Positions 16,979-24,970 of a stretch of 64,000 nt of DNA are shown piece after piece; within the stretch, counting starts at the first letter, position 1; every line of letters begins with the position of its first letter. The position numbers and the translations under genes were made by a program. Source of the DNA: Tropicimonas sp. IMCC6043 (GTDB lineage Bacteria; Pseudomonadota; Alphaproteobacteria; Rhodobacterales; Rhodobacteraceae); NCBI RefSeq assembly GCF_004146235.1, contig NZ_SELO01000003.1, positions 295,304-359,303 on the forward strand, in the 5' to 3' direction. The notes below the pieces were generated by a model that saw only the letters and a program-made list of their open reading frames with translations, did not search any database and was not told the DNA's origin.

Positions 16979-17378
16979 GACAACCGGTGGCCGATGCGCG
17001 CTCGGTCCTGACGTCCCAGTGCAATCCCGCTCCGATCACCATCCGGATTGCCAGTATTCTGGGGTGGTTCTATTCGGGTTTCGCTACCCTGTTCGAGGCG
17101 GCCGCGACCGTGCATGCGCTTGCAGTCGCGATCGTGGCCCTCAGCAGGCAGCTCTGGCTGCGGACTGACGGGGCACGGTTGATCCGGTGTCAGGACCCAT
17201 AGACAGACTCTTGACTTGGCGGCAGTTTGTACCGGGAGCGGACAGACGATACGTCCGCAGCGACGACCAAGGTGCGCACATGGGAGGTGTGCGAAGTCTG
17301 GGTCGGAGGCCGTCCTGATTGTGTTGTTGGAACAGACACCCTCCCCACACATCTTTCAAAGGAAATGGAGCGAGAGAC
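16979..17378. other. 400-bp intergenic region, no gene seen
   Basis: Between the GntR gene and the SnoaL-like gene. Short open frames here have no Shine-Dalgarno and no recognisable domain. A TTGACT at about 17211 could be a -35 element, but no convincing -10 follows. GGAAATGGAG just before 17379 is the ribosome-binding region of the next gene. Confidence 0.4.
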
Positions 17379-17750
17379 ATGGCGGCACATAGCGCGACGG
17401 AGCTCATCAAGATCTTTTCGGATTGCTTTTCCGCAGGAGACATCGACGGCCTGATGGCGCTTTACGAAGAGGACGCGGTGTTTCCGAACCATCATGGCGC
17501 ATTCAAAGGCGCTGCGCAGATCCGCTCTGTCCTGCAAGGCTATATCGACTCCGGCGCCACGATTGAATTCAACCGCCAGGTCGCCTTCGAGACGGGCGAC
17601 ATTGCCCTTGTCCAGAACGGATGGACACTGACGACAACCGGTGGCGACACCGTCAAGGGCGTGAGCGTCGAAGTTGCCCGAAAACAGTCGGACGGCACGT
17701 GGAAATACGTGATTGACAGCCCCGATGGCGAGGCCCTTCTCGGCGACTAA
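17379..17750 (+). CDS. SnoaL-like / NTF2-fold protein
   Basis: A 123-aa protein of the cone-shaped NTF2/SnoaL fold: N-terminal helix (ELIKIFSDCFSAGDIDGLMALYEEDAVFPN, read in parts), then FKGAAQIRSVLQGYI, and a curved beta-sheet ending in WKYVIDSPDGEALL. The signature D-x-L-x-x-L-Y-x-x-D-A of the family is clear at residues 22-33. The fold hosts isomerases, dehydratases and ligand-binding proteins, so no reaction can be given. ATG 17379 is supported by GGAAATGGAG upstream. It stands alone. Confidence 0.85.
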   Translation: MAAHSATELIKIFSDCFSAGDIDGLMALYEEDAVFPNHHGAFKGAAQIRSVLQGYIDSGATIEFNRQVAFETGDIALVQNGWTLTTTGGDTVKGVSVEVARKQSDGTWKYVIDSPDGEALLGD

Positions 17751-17944
17751 ACGCCCAGGCCGCGTCCTTCGTTTTGTCCTTCTCGGCCAGCACCCCCGTC
17801 CCTCCGGTGAAGTGGGCGATCCCGACACGAGCCAGCCGCGAGCGAGAATGGGCATGCACAACCGATCGCATTGGCTGCACGCGGGACTGTGACAGCGTCG
17901 TCCCTTTGCCCAATTGGCATCCTCCGCGGGGGGCACGCTCCGTG

Positions 17945-17973
17945 CGTCACATTGTCGTTACAAAAATGTTACA
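17945..17973 (+). promoter_or_regulatory. Candidate PHO box: three 7-bp direct repeats at 11-bp period
   Basis: CGTCACA, CGTTACA and TGTTACA follow each other with 4-bp spacers (TTGT, AAAA). The 7+4 architecture and consensus YGTYACA are those of PhoB-binding PHO boxes. The array ends 61 bp upstream of the phosphate transporter gene at 18035, so phosphate control of pit by PhoB is likely; PhoB represses pit in some rhizobia, so the sign is not certain. Confidence 0.65.
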
Positions 17974-18034
17974 TGGATCGAGCCGCCGAACACCTGTAGG
18001 GAGCGCGAAAACGCACGAGACATAGGGTTGCAGC

Positions 18035-19519
18035 GTGTCTGACAAGAACTATGAGCCGCGGCATTTCGAGACGCTGGACCGGGATCTCGAACGCTTATCC
18101 AGCCTTGAAGCCGGCAACGCCTTTGTCGCCCGCCGGCTGGTTGCCCCGACCCTGGCAGCCGCCTTCATCCTGCTTGCCGGACTTCTCGCGGCATTCGTCA
18201 TGAACGGCACGAGCGGTGCCTTGATCATCGTTCTGGCCGCGGCGATCGGCGCTTACATGGCCGTGAACATCGGCGCAAACGACGTAGCCAACAACATGGG
18301 ACCGGCTGTCGGGGCAAAGGTCCTCTCCATGGGCGGCGCCATTGGCATCGCCATCGTCTTCGAGAGTGCCGGGGCGCTGATCGCCGGCGGCGACGTTGTT
18401 TCCACGGTCGCGAAGGGCATCGTCTCTCCGGCCTCCACGCAATCGGCGGAGATCTTCATCGAGGCGATGATGGCCGCGCTCTTCGCTGCCGCGCTCTGGG
18501 TGAATATTGCGACATGGATCGGTGCGCCGGTCTCCACGACGCATGCTATCGTCGGTGGCGTCATGGGGGCCGGCATCGCGGCCGCCGGCTTCGGCGCGGT
18601 CAACTGGCCGACGATGGCGGCAATCGCGGCGAGCTGGGTGATTTCGCCGCTCCTGGGCGGGATCATCGCCGCCGGCTTCCTCTGGTTCATCAAGGCACGC
18701 ATCATCTACCAGCCCGACAAGATCGCGGCCGCGCGGGTCTGGGTGCCCGTACTCGTCGGGATCATGGCCGGCGCCTTTTCCGCATATCTGGCGCTGAAGG
18801 GTCTGAAGAAGATCGTGAAGATCGACTTCGCAACAGCCCTCGGCGCCGGGCTCGTCATCGGTGTCGCGGTCTGGCTGATCCTGATACCGGTGATCCGCAG
18901 GAAGTCGCGTGGGCTCGAAAACCGGAACAAGTCCCTGAAGGTGCTGTTCTCGATTCCGCTGGTCGTCTCCGCCGCCTTTCTCAGCTTTGCGCATGGCGCC
19001 AACGACGTGGCCAATGCCGTCGGTCCGCTGGCGGCGATTGTCCATGCCAACTCGACCGGCGACTACACCTCTGCCATCGGCATTCCCTTCTGGGTGATGC
19101 TGATCGGAGCTTTCGGCATCTCCTTTGGGCTCTTCCTGTTCGGCCCCAAGCTCATCCGGATGGTCGGCAGCGAGATCACGAAGCTCAACCCGATGCGCGC
19201 CTTCTGCGTGGCGCTGTCCGCCGCGATCACGGTGATCGTTGCGAGTTGGCTGGGATTGCCGGTCAGCTCGACCCATATCGCGGTCGGCGGCATTTTCGGC
19301 GTCGGATTCTTCCGCGAGTGGTATGCCGAACGGAGGCTGCTTCGCGCGCGCGAGGTGGTGCCAGACCGCCCACATCACACGCCGAGCGAGCGGCGCCAGA
19401 GAAAGCTCGTTCGTCGGGCACACATGATGACCATCGCCGCCGCCTGGATCGTCACCGTGCCTGCTGCCGCCCTCCTCTCGGGTATCCTGTTCTTCAGCCT
19501 TCGGCTCGCGACCGGGTGA
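18035..19519 (+). CDS. pit: Low-affinity inorganic phosphate transporter (Pit family)
   Basis: A 494-aa polytopic membrane protein of the PiT family, importing metal-phosphate with a proton gradient. The two duplicated signatures are present: GANDVANNMGPAVGAK (about residue 80) and GANDVANAVGPLAAI (about residue 322). About 11-12 hydrophobic segments are visible, with a longer hydrophilic N-terminus of about 35 residues, as in many alphaproteobacterial Pit proteins. The start is GTG 18035 with AGGG upstream. No PhoU-like pit accessory gene (Pap) is adjacent. The upstream PHO-type repeats suggest phosphate-dependent control. Confidence 0.95.
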   Translation: MSDKNYEPRHFETLDRDLERLSSLEAGNAFVARRLVAPTLAAAFILLAGLLAAFVMNGTSGALIIVLAAAIGAYMAVNIGANDVANNMGPAVGAKVLSMGGAIGIAIVFESAGALIAGGDVVSTVAKGIVSPASTQSAEIFIEAMMAALFAAALWVNIATWIGAPVSTTHAIVGGVMGAGIAAAGFGAVNWPTMAAIAASWVISPLLGGIIAAGFLWFIKARIIYQPDKIAAARVWVPVLVGIMAGAFSAYLALKGLKKIVKIDFATALGAGLVIGVAVWLILIPVIRRKSRGLENRNKSLKVLFSIPLVVSAAFLSFAHGANDVANAVGPLAAIVHANSTGDYTSAIGIPFWVMLIGAFGISFGLFLFGPKLIRMVGSEITKLNPMRAFCVALSAAITVIVASWLGLPVSSTHIAVGGIFGVGFFREWYAERRLLRAREVVPDRPHHTPSERRQRKLVRRAHMMTIAAAWIVTVPAAALLSGILFFSLRLATG

Positions 19520-19904
19520 GTAGACCGGTTTTTGACAGCAATTCGGACAGAGAGGCCACGGAGGTGTTCCGGTTCGCGGATCCGAACGATCGGACGGATG
19601 CGTTCTCGGACTATGGAAAGGCTCTCACGCCGACTCGCCCTCAACGCTTCTGACTGGCGATCAGGTGCCCTGCTTTGCCCTGCTAACCTGTTTTCACAGG
19701 CTTCCTCTCGGATCCCGACGTGACGTGGACTCTGTGTGACGATTGAAATCTCCGCCCGCGCCGAGACCATCGAGACGCGCCGATTGCTTCCTCGACCGAT
19801 TGCAGTGGGAATGGAAACCCCAACGAGCGGATTTCTCCATTCGACGTCAGCCGTTCGTGTCCCGAATAAACTGGCGATGGACTTGCCGAAGCACTCCCGG
19901 CTTC
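19520..19904. other. 385-bp intergenic region, no gene seen
   Basis: Space between the convergent pit and ABC-ATPase genes. No open frame with a start signal or recognisable product is visible on either strand, and no strong hairpin with a T-run was found. Confidence 0.4.
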
Positions 19905-20999
19905 TCACGTCGAAGCTCGCTCCAAGGCCCTGCCGTTGCCGGTGTCAAATGCATGCAGGAGCGCCGCGGGCAGCGCGACACGGAGAACGTCTCCGGTCCG
20001 CGGGTGACCTGTTCCACCAACGCGCGCTGTCAGCCGGCAGCCACCAATATCGAGGCTTAACAGCGCATCCGCACCGAGCAGTTCCGCGAGACGGACCGTA
20101 GCCGTGAAGTCGCCCGACTTCGGCTCTGCGTCGGAAAGCGGCGCGACCTCGACATGCTCGGGCCGTATCCCCAGCCGGATCTCGTTACGGTCCCCCGAGG
20201 CGAAGGGCAGCGACGGAAAGGACAGGCCGCCATCGACCGAGACCCAGAGCCCTGATGCGTCCCGCCGCAAGTCGATGAAATTCATCGACGGGCTGCCGAT
20301 GAAACCCGCCACGAACTCGTCGGCGGGGCTGTCATAGACTTCGCGCGGCGTGCCCACCTGCGCGACAACGCCGCCGTTCATGATCACGATACGGTCGGCC
20401 AGCGTCATGGCCTCGATCTGATCGTGGGTGACATAGATCGAGGTCACGCCGAGGCTGTCATGCAGTTCCTGTAGCTCCATGCGCATCTTCACCCTGAGCT
20501 TGGCGTCGAGGTTCGAGAGCGGCTCGTCGAACAGGAACACCTTGGGCGTGCGGACGATAGCCCGACCGATTGCGACCCGCTGGCGCTGGCCGCCCGAGAG
20601 GGCCGCGGGCTTGCGGTCGAGATACTCCGTCAGGCCCAGCATCTCCGCCGTCCGGCCGACGCGCTCCCTGATCTCGGCCACAGGCACCTTCTGCAGTTTC
20701 AGCGCCATGGCCATGTTGTCGAACACGGTCTTGTGCGGATAGAGCGCATAGTTCTGAAACACCATTGCCACGCCCCGGTCCTTGGGGTCGACATCGTTCA
20801 TACGCTGTCCGCTGATCATCAGGTCGCCCGTGGTGATGCTCTCCAGCCCCGCGATCATCCGCAGCGTCGTGGACTTGCCGCAACCCGACGGTCCGAGCAG
20901 GACGAGAAATTCGCCATCCTCGATCGTCAGGTCGAACTCCTGCACGGCCTTAACCGCGCCGTAGGATTTGCCGATGCGTTCCAGTTTCACTTCGGTCAT
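19905..20999 (-). CDS. ugpC: Sugar-type ABC transporter ATPase (UgpC/MalK family)
   Basis: A 364-aa CUT1-type ATPase: Walker A GPSGCGKST (about 36-44), Q-loop FQNYALYPH, signature LSGGQRQRVAIGRAI, Walker B VFLFDEPLSNLD, H-loop YVTHDQIEAMT, then the C-terminal OB-fold (TOBE) domain from about residue 240 with IRPEHVEV. It energises the importer formed by the permeases at 21010 and 21839. It is the last gene of the operon that starts with the IclR gene at 24881. UgpC-type ATPases often serve several importers. Confidence 0.95.
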   Translation of the reverse strand: MTEVKLERIGKSYGAVKAVQEFDLTIEDGEFLVLLGPSGCGKSTTLRMIAGLESITTGDLMISGQRMNDVDPKDRGVAMVFQNYALYPHKTVFDNMAMALKLQKVPVAEIRERVGRTAEMLGLTEYLDRKPAALSGGQRQRVAIGRAIVRTPKVFLFDEPLSNLDAKLRVKMRMELQELHDSLGVTSIYVTHDQIEAMTLADRIVIMNGGVVAQVGTPREVYDSPADEFVAGFIGSPSMNFIDLRRDASGLWVSVDGGLSFPSLPFASGDRNEIRLGIRPEHVEVAPLSDAEPKSGDFTATVRLAELLGADALLSLDIGGCRLTARVGGTGHPRTGDVLRVALPAALLHAFDTGNGRALERAST

Positions 21000-21009
21000 T
21001 GGACAGGTC

Positions 21010-21834
21010 TCACTTTCCGGCGCCAGCGGTTAGCCCGCCGACGATCTGCTTCTGGAAGATGGCCGTGATCACGAGGATCGGCACGATGGCGATCACGGTA
21101 GCGGTAGAGATGGTTTCCCAGGGGAAGGCATATTCGCCCGGGTAGAGCGAGATGCCGACTGGCGCGGTGCGCATGGCGTTCTGGGTCATCAGGACCAGCG
21201 CGAGCGGGAACTCATTCCACGAGAAGATGAAGACGATCAGCCCTGTCGCCACGAAGCCGGGCCAGCTGAGCGGGATGACGATGCTCAGGAAGATCCGCAT
21301 CAATCCCATGCCATCCATCCGCGCGGCCTCCTCGATCTCGGGCGGCAACGTCGCGAAGTAGCTGGCCAGCATCCACACGGTGAAGGGCAGGAACAGCCCG
21401 GTATGGGCGATGATCAGACCCAGATAGGTGTTCAGCAGCCCCAGGTTCAGGAAGTTCTGGAACAGTGACGGCAGCAGCGAGACCGGAGGGAACATCGACA
21501 CTGCGAGGATGAACACCATCAATACCGTGGCCCGGGGCATCCGCAGCCGCGACAGCGCATAGCCGGCCAGCCCGCCGATGGACAGCGTCAGGGCGGTGCA
21601 GCCCACCCCGACAATGAAGCTGTTGAGCACATAGAGCAGCAGCTCGGGCGACTCGGTGACGATCTTGGTGTAGTTCGCCAGCGTGAACGGTTGCGGCAAG
21701 TATTGCGGCGGCCAGGCATAAATGCCGGCGGTCGTCTTGAGCGAGGTCAGGATCAGCCAGACGATCGGCAGGAAGGAGATCATTACCGAGATCACGACGA
21801 GGATATAGAGGCCGAAGCGGGGAAGTCTCTTCAT
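21010..21834 (-). CDS. Carbohydrate ABC transporter permease (MalG family)
   Basis: A 274-aa inner-membrane permease with six predicted helices. The EAA loop that docks on the ATPase reads EAARMDGMGLMRIFLSIVIPLSWPG (read in parts, about residue 175). It pairs with the MalF-type subunit encoded 4 bp upstream and lies 10 bp from the ATPase gene. CUT1 importers take up oligosaccharides, glycosides or polyols. Confidence 0.94.
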   Translation of the reverse strand: MKRLPRFGLYILVVISVMISFLPIVWLILTSLKTTAGIYAWPPQYLPQPFTLANYTKIVTESPELLLYVLNSFIVGVGCTALTLSIGGLAGYALSRLRMPRATVLMVFILAVSMFPPVSLLPSLFQNFLNLGLLNTYLGLIIAHTGLFLPFTVWMLASYFATLPPEIEEAARMDGMGLMRIFLSIVIPLSWPGFVATGLIVFIFSWNEFPLALVLMTQNAMRTAPVGISLYPGEYAFPWETISTATVIAIVPILVITAIFQKQIVGGLTAGAGK

Positions 21835-21838
21835 GGGC

Positions 21839-22732
21839 TCAGTCCTTTTTCTGCAAGGTGACGATGTAGAGCAGCGACATCGCGAAGATCACCAGGAACT
21901 GCACCACGACGATGGAAGCGCCGAAGTTGAAGTCGATGAAGTCGAAAATCACCTTGTAGGCATAGAGCGACAGGCTCTCGGTCGCCGTCACCGGCCCGCC
22001 GTCGGTCAGGTTGAAGGGCAACTCGAACGTGCGCAGAGCGTCCATCGAGCGCACGATCAGCGCCACCATGATCGGGCCACGCAGCAGGGGCAGCGTGATC
22101 TCGCGGAATTCCTGCCATCTGCTCATGCCGTCCATGCGGCCGGCTTCGTAGAGTTCTCGCGGGATGGATTGCAGACCGGCGAGGATGATGAGCGCCATGA
22201 AGGACGAGGTCTTCCAGACCGACACGATGACCATCGACATCATCGCCAGCGTCTCGTCGCCCAGCCAGTTGATCGGCCGGTCCGCCAGCCCGGACTGCAG
22301 CGCCACGGCGTTGAAGAGGCCATAGTCGGTGTTGTACATCCACCGCCACATCAGAGTGTTGAGCGCGGTGGGCAGCGCCCAGGGGAACAGCACCGCGAGA
22401 CGGGCGAGACCCTTGCCGCGGAAATGCTCGTTCATCAGCACGGCGAGCGCGATGCCAAGGATCAGTTCCAATGGAATCGACAGTGCCGTGAATGTCAGCG
22501 TCACCCAGAGCGAGTTCCAGAAACGGGAATCCTGCGCCAGTGTCGCATAGTGCTTTAGGCCGACGAAACGCCATGGCTCCGAGCCGTCGATACTGGAATC
22601 GCCAAAGCTAAGGACGATGGATTGCAGGATCGGGTAGACCAGGATCAGCGTGATCACCAACAACGTCGGAGAGACGAAGCCGAAGGCCACCGCCTGACGG
22701 CGCTGGTCGAGCCGGGAGTAACGGACGGTCAT
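21839..22732 (-). CDS. Carbohydrate ABC transporter permease (MalF family)
   Basis: A 297-aa inner-membrane permease with an N-terminal helix (FGFVSPTLLVITLILVYPIL), further helices and the EAA loop EAGRMDGMSRWQEFREITLPLLRGP (read in parts, about residue 193). Partner of the MalG-type subunit. It is separated from the binding-protein gene by 74 bp carrying a hairpin. Confidence 0.94.
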   Translation of the reverse strand: MTVRYSRLDQRRQAVAFGFVSPTLLVITLILVYPILQSIVLSFGDSSIDGSEPWRFVGLKHYATLAQDSRFWNSLWVTLTFTALSIPLELILGIALAVLMNEHFRGKGLARLAVLFPWALPTALNTLMWRWMYNTDYGLFNAVALQSGLADRPINWLGDETLAMMSMVIVSVWKTSSFMALIILAGLQSIPRELYEAGRMDGMSRWQEFREITLPLLRGPIMVALIVRSMDALRTFELPFNLTDGGPVTATESLSLYAYKVIFDFIDFNFGASIVVVQFLVIFAMSLLYIVTLQKKD

Positions 22733-22756
22733 GACGTGCCTGTTGGTTGGAAAGGT

Positions 22757-22783
22757 CCCCGGCGACGGCCAGCGCCGCCGGGG
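22757..22783. terminator. GC hairpin between binding-protein and permease genes
   Basis: CCCCGGCG and CGCCGGGG form an 8-bp stem with an 11-base loop just 3' of the binding-protein gene (minus strand). There is no T-run; it is probably an mRNA stability or attenuation element. Confidence 0.5.
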
Positions 22784-22806
22784 TGCGCCCGTGGGAGGTT
22801 CGGGGC

Positions 22807-24063
22807 TTACTCGGCGAGGACGGCTTCGATCTGTGTCTGGGCGTCGTTCAGAGCCTCTTCAACGGTCTTCTGCTGATGAAGCGCATTGGTGATTTCCAGC
22901 TGCATGATTTCGGAAACCTTGGGATATTTGCTGCCGGTCTCCGCGGACGGGCGAACAACACCGAAATCGTAGTTGGAGCCGAATTTGGCCAGCACCTCGG
23001 CCCCGGCCATGTCCGGGTTCTCGTAAACCGCGGGGATGGTGGGAGCACGGTTGTCGTCGATGGCTGCGGCGAGCTGCTGGTCATAGGCGGTGAAGAATTC
23101 GAGGAACTTCGCCGCGGTCTCCTTGTTCTCGGAGTTCGGGTTGATCCCGAGGAACCAGCCGCCCATCGTGGTGCTGTTGGCGTCCGCGTGCCCTTCGAAA
23201 TACGGCACCCGCGTGAAGTCGAACTTGTCGGCGACAGGGCTGTCATCGGCCGAAAGCGGGGCGTAGACGAAGTCCTGCACCATCAGGAAGGCGGCGCGCC
23301 CCTGCTGGAACAGCGTCCGGGCATCGTCGGGCTTCATGTTGAGGATCGAGTCCGGTGCCGCCCGGTGCTCGTTCAACAGGTCCACCATGAACTGCGTGGC
23401 CTCGATGTTGGCCGGCTGGTTCACCGCAAGGTTTCCGTCGGCGTCGAACATGCCGCCGCCGTTGCCATTGACGAAGGCCAGCCAGTTCATGAACAACCCT
23501 TCGATCTTGGCCCACATGGACACAAAGCCGTAGAATTGCGGGTTCTTTTCGCCATCGGCGATCACCTCGGAGGCGGCGAGGACCTCCTCCCAGGTCTGCG
23601 GCACGTCCAGCCCGTATTTCTCCAGCAAGTCGGTGCGATAGAAGAAATGGATGCCGTCGGCATAGAGCGGAAGCGCATGAACCTCGCCATCGACCGTGGA
23701 GGCCGAAAGCAGCGACGGGTTGAAGGTCGCGATGGTCTCATCGGACAGCAGTCCGTTCAGCGGCTCCAGCCAGCCACGCTGGGCGAACTCGCCCGCCCAG
23801 ATCACGTCGAGCGCATAGACATCCGGCGTCGGGCTCTTGGCGGTCAGTCCGGTGACGTAGAGCTTGCGCGTTTCGCCCGGAACGTCCGACACCTTGTTCC
23901 ATTCGATGTTGATGTCCGGGTTCGCTTCGGCATACCGCGCCAGGTTGCGCTCCACGGCAGGACCGTAGCCGCGCGACCCAATGGACAGGACAAGGTCTTC
24001 GGCAATGGCCGGAACGGCGATCATTGCCGCTGCGGTTGCCAGTGCGAGTGATTTGAGCTTCAT
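22807..24063 (-). CDS. ABC transporter sugar-binding protein (extracellular family 1)
   Basis: A 418-aa periplasmic binding protein with signal peptide (MKLKSLALATAAAMIAVPAIA, then EDLVLSIGS). Family 1 features are the NPDINIEWNKV segment after strand 2, WAGEFAQRGWLEPL, and the hinge region with LPLYADGIHFFYRTDLLEKYG (read in parts). Length is typical of CUT1 binding proteins. It is likely to deliver the substrate that the divergent sulfatase at 24971 acts on, or a product of it. Confidence 0.93.
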   Translation of the reverse strand: MKLKSLALATAAAMIAVPAIAEDLVLSIGSRGYGPAVERNLARYAEANPDINIEWNKVSDVPGETRKLYVTGLTAKSPTPDVYALDVIWAGEFAQRGWLEPLNGLLSDETIATFNPSLLSASTVDGEVHALPLYADGIHFFYRTDLLEKYGLDVPQTWEEVLAASEVIADGEKNPQFYGFVSMWAKIEGLFMNWLAFVNGNGGGMFDADGNLAVNQPANIEATQFMVDLLNEHRAAPDSILNMKPDDARTLFQQGRAAFLMVQDFVYAPLSADDSPVADKFDFTRVPYFEGHADANSTTMGGWFLGINPNSENKETAAKFLEFFTAYDQQLAAAIDDNRAPTIPAVYENPDMAGAEVLAKFGSNYDFGVVRPSAETGSKYPKVSEIMQLEITNALHQQKTVEEALNDAQTQIEAVLAE

Positions 24064-24101
24064 GGTTTCCTCCCTTGTGAAACGCCAAGTGCGCCCACGG
24101 A

Positions 24102-24881
24102 TCAGCCGGATAACGCCGCCTGGTCTACGGGCTCTTCGATGCAGCGCTTCTGCTCCTCCAGAAGCGCGCGAATTTCCTCGATATGGGCGGCCTCGTCGCG
24201 TACCGGCGTGGCGGCCTCGGCCACCGTCAGCAGGCAGGCCAGTCCACCTTGGGTATCATGGATCGCGACACAGAAGCGTCGGACCCCCTTCGAGTTCCCC
24301 ATCATGTCGAACTGCATCTCGCGCGGATCGACCGAGGCGAGCATCTCGCGCGCTCCCTCCGGGTCGAGCGGCCGCCGGTCGATCCCCGTGGTGTAGAACG
24401 CGTGCATGTCCCAGGACCGCTCCAGCACCGACAGAGGGACATGGGCCAGCGCCAGCCGCGAAATCGAGTCGAGCTCGTGGGCCGTGCGCGTGAAGCCGGG
24501 ATAGGCACGCAGACGGATCGCCTGTTCGGGGTGCTGCTCGACGATATGCCACAGGATGTTCTGTCCGCTGAGAACGACGGCTTCCGCCGCCGATCTAAGC
24601 CTGTCGGACAGACGTGAACATGCGAGCGCCAGTTGCTCCGGGTCCAGCACCGTGCCGGACAGCCGGCGCTCGAAAACGAAGTTCGCCAGCAGCTTGCGGT
24701 GCGCCGTGCGGTGCACGAGGCCCATGTCCTGCAACTCGGTGAGGATGCGATAGCCCGTCGAGGCCGGCAGCCCGGAGCGTTCGATCACCTCCTGTGCCGT
24801 CATGCCGCCATCGGACTCGCTGGCGCCGGTGACCCTCATGGCCTCCAGTATCGCGATTACCCTCTTTGTCGATCCGGACAT
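24102..24881 (-). CDS. IclR family transcriptional regulator
   Basis: A 259-aa IclR regulator: N-terminal winged HTH at about 1-75 (STKRVIAILEAM, TAQEVIERSGLPASTGYRILTELQDMGLV) and C-terminal GAF-like effector domain at about 85-245. It is the first gene of the importer operon, 38 bp ahead of the binding-protein gene, and divergent from the sulfatase. It therefore probably controls both transcription units from the 89-bp gap, where two TATTTGA repeats lie 21 bp apart. Confidence 0.93.
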   Translation of the reverse strand: MSGSTKRVIAILEAMRVTGASESDGGMTAQEVIERSGLPASTGYRILTELQDMGLVHRTAHRKLLANFVFERRLSGTVLDPEQLALACSRLSDRLRSAAEAVVLSGQNILWHIVEQHPEQAIRLRAYPGFTRTAHELDSISRLALAHVPLSVLERSWDMHAFYTTGIDRRPLDPEGAREMLASVDPREMQFDMMGNSKGVRRFCVAIHDTQGGLACLLTVAEAATPVRDEAAHIEEIRALLEEQKRCIEEPVDQAALSG

Positions 24882-24893
24882 GCTTGAATCCCG

Positions 24894-24921
24894 TATTTGA
24901 TTTTGTTACTACCATATTTGA
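24894..24921. promoter_or_regulatory. Two TATTTGA repeats in the IclR/sulfatase divergent promoter
   Basis: TATTTGA occurs at 24894-24900 and 24915-24921, exactly two helical turns apart, in the AT-rich part of the gap between the IclR gene and the sulfatase. Same-face spacing of identical sites is what an oligomeric IclR regulator would need. The link to IclR is inference. Confidence 0.4.
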
Positions 24922-24970
24922 GAAATGGGTCAACGATTTTGCCACGGGACCCTCAGGGACGGAGCCTCCG

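Noticed and set aside
17141..17443. Short frames on both strands around the start of the SnoaL-like gene
   Set aside because: They overlap the supported start and ribosome site of the gene at 17379 and show no domain.
18095..19423. 442-codon frame on the - strand opposite pit
   Set aside because: Shadow of the Pit gene; the product is an improbable His/Asp/Arg-rich sequence.
22747..24051. 434-codon frame on the + strand opposite the sugar-binding protein
   Set aside because: Shadow frame of a gene with signal peptide and family motifs on the other strand.
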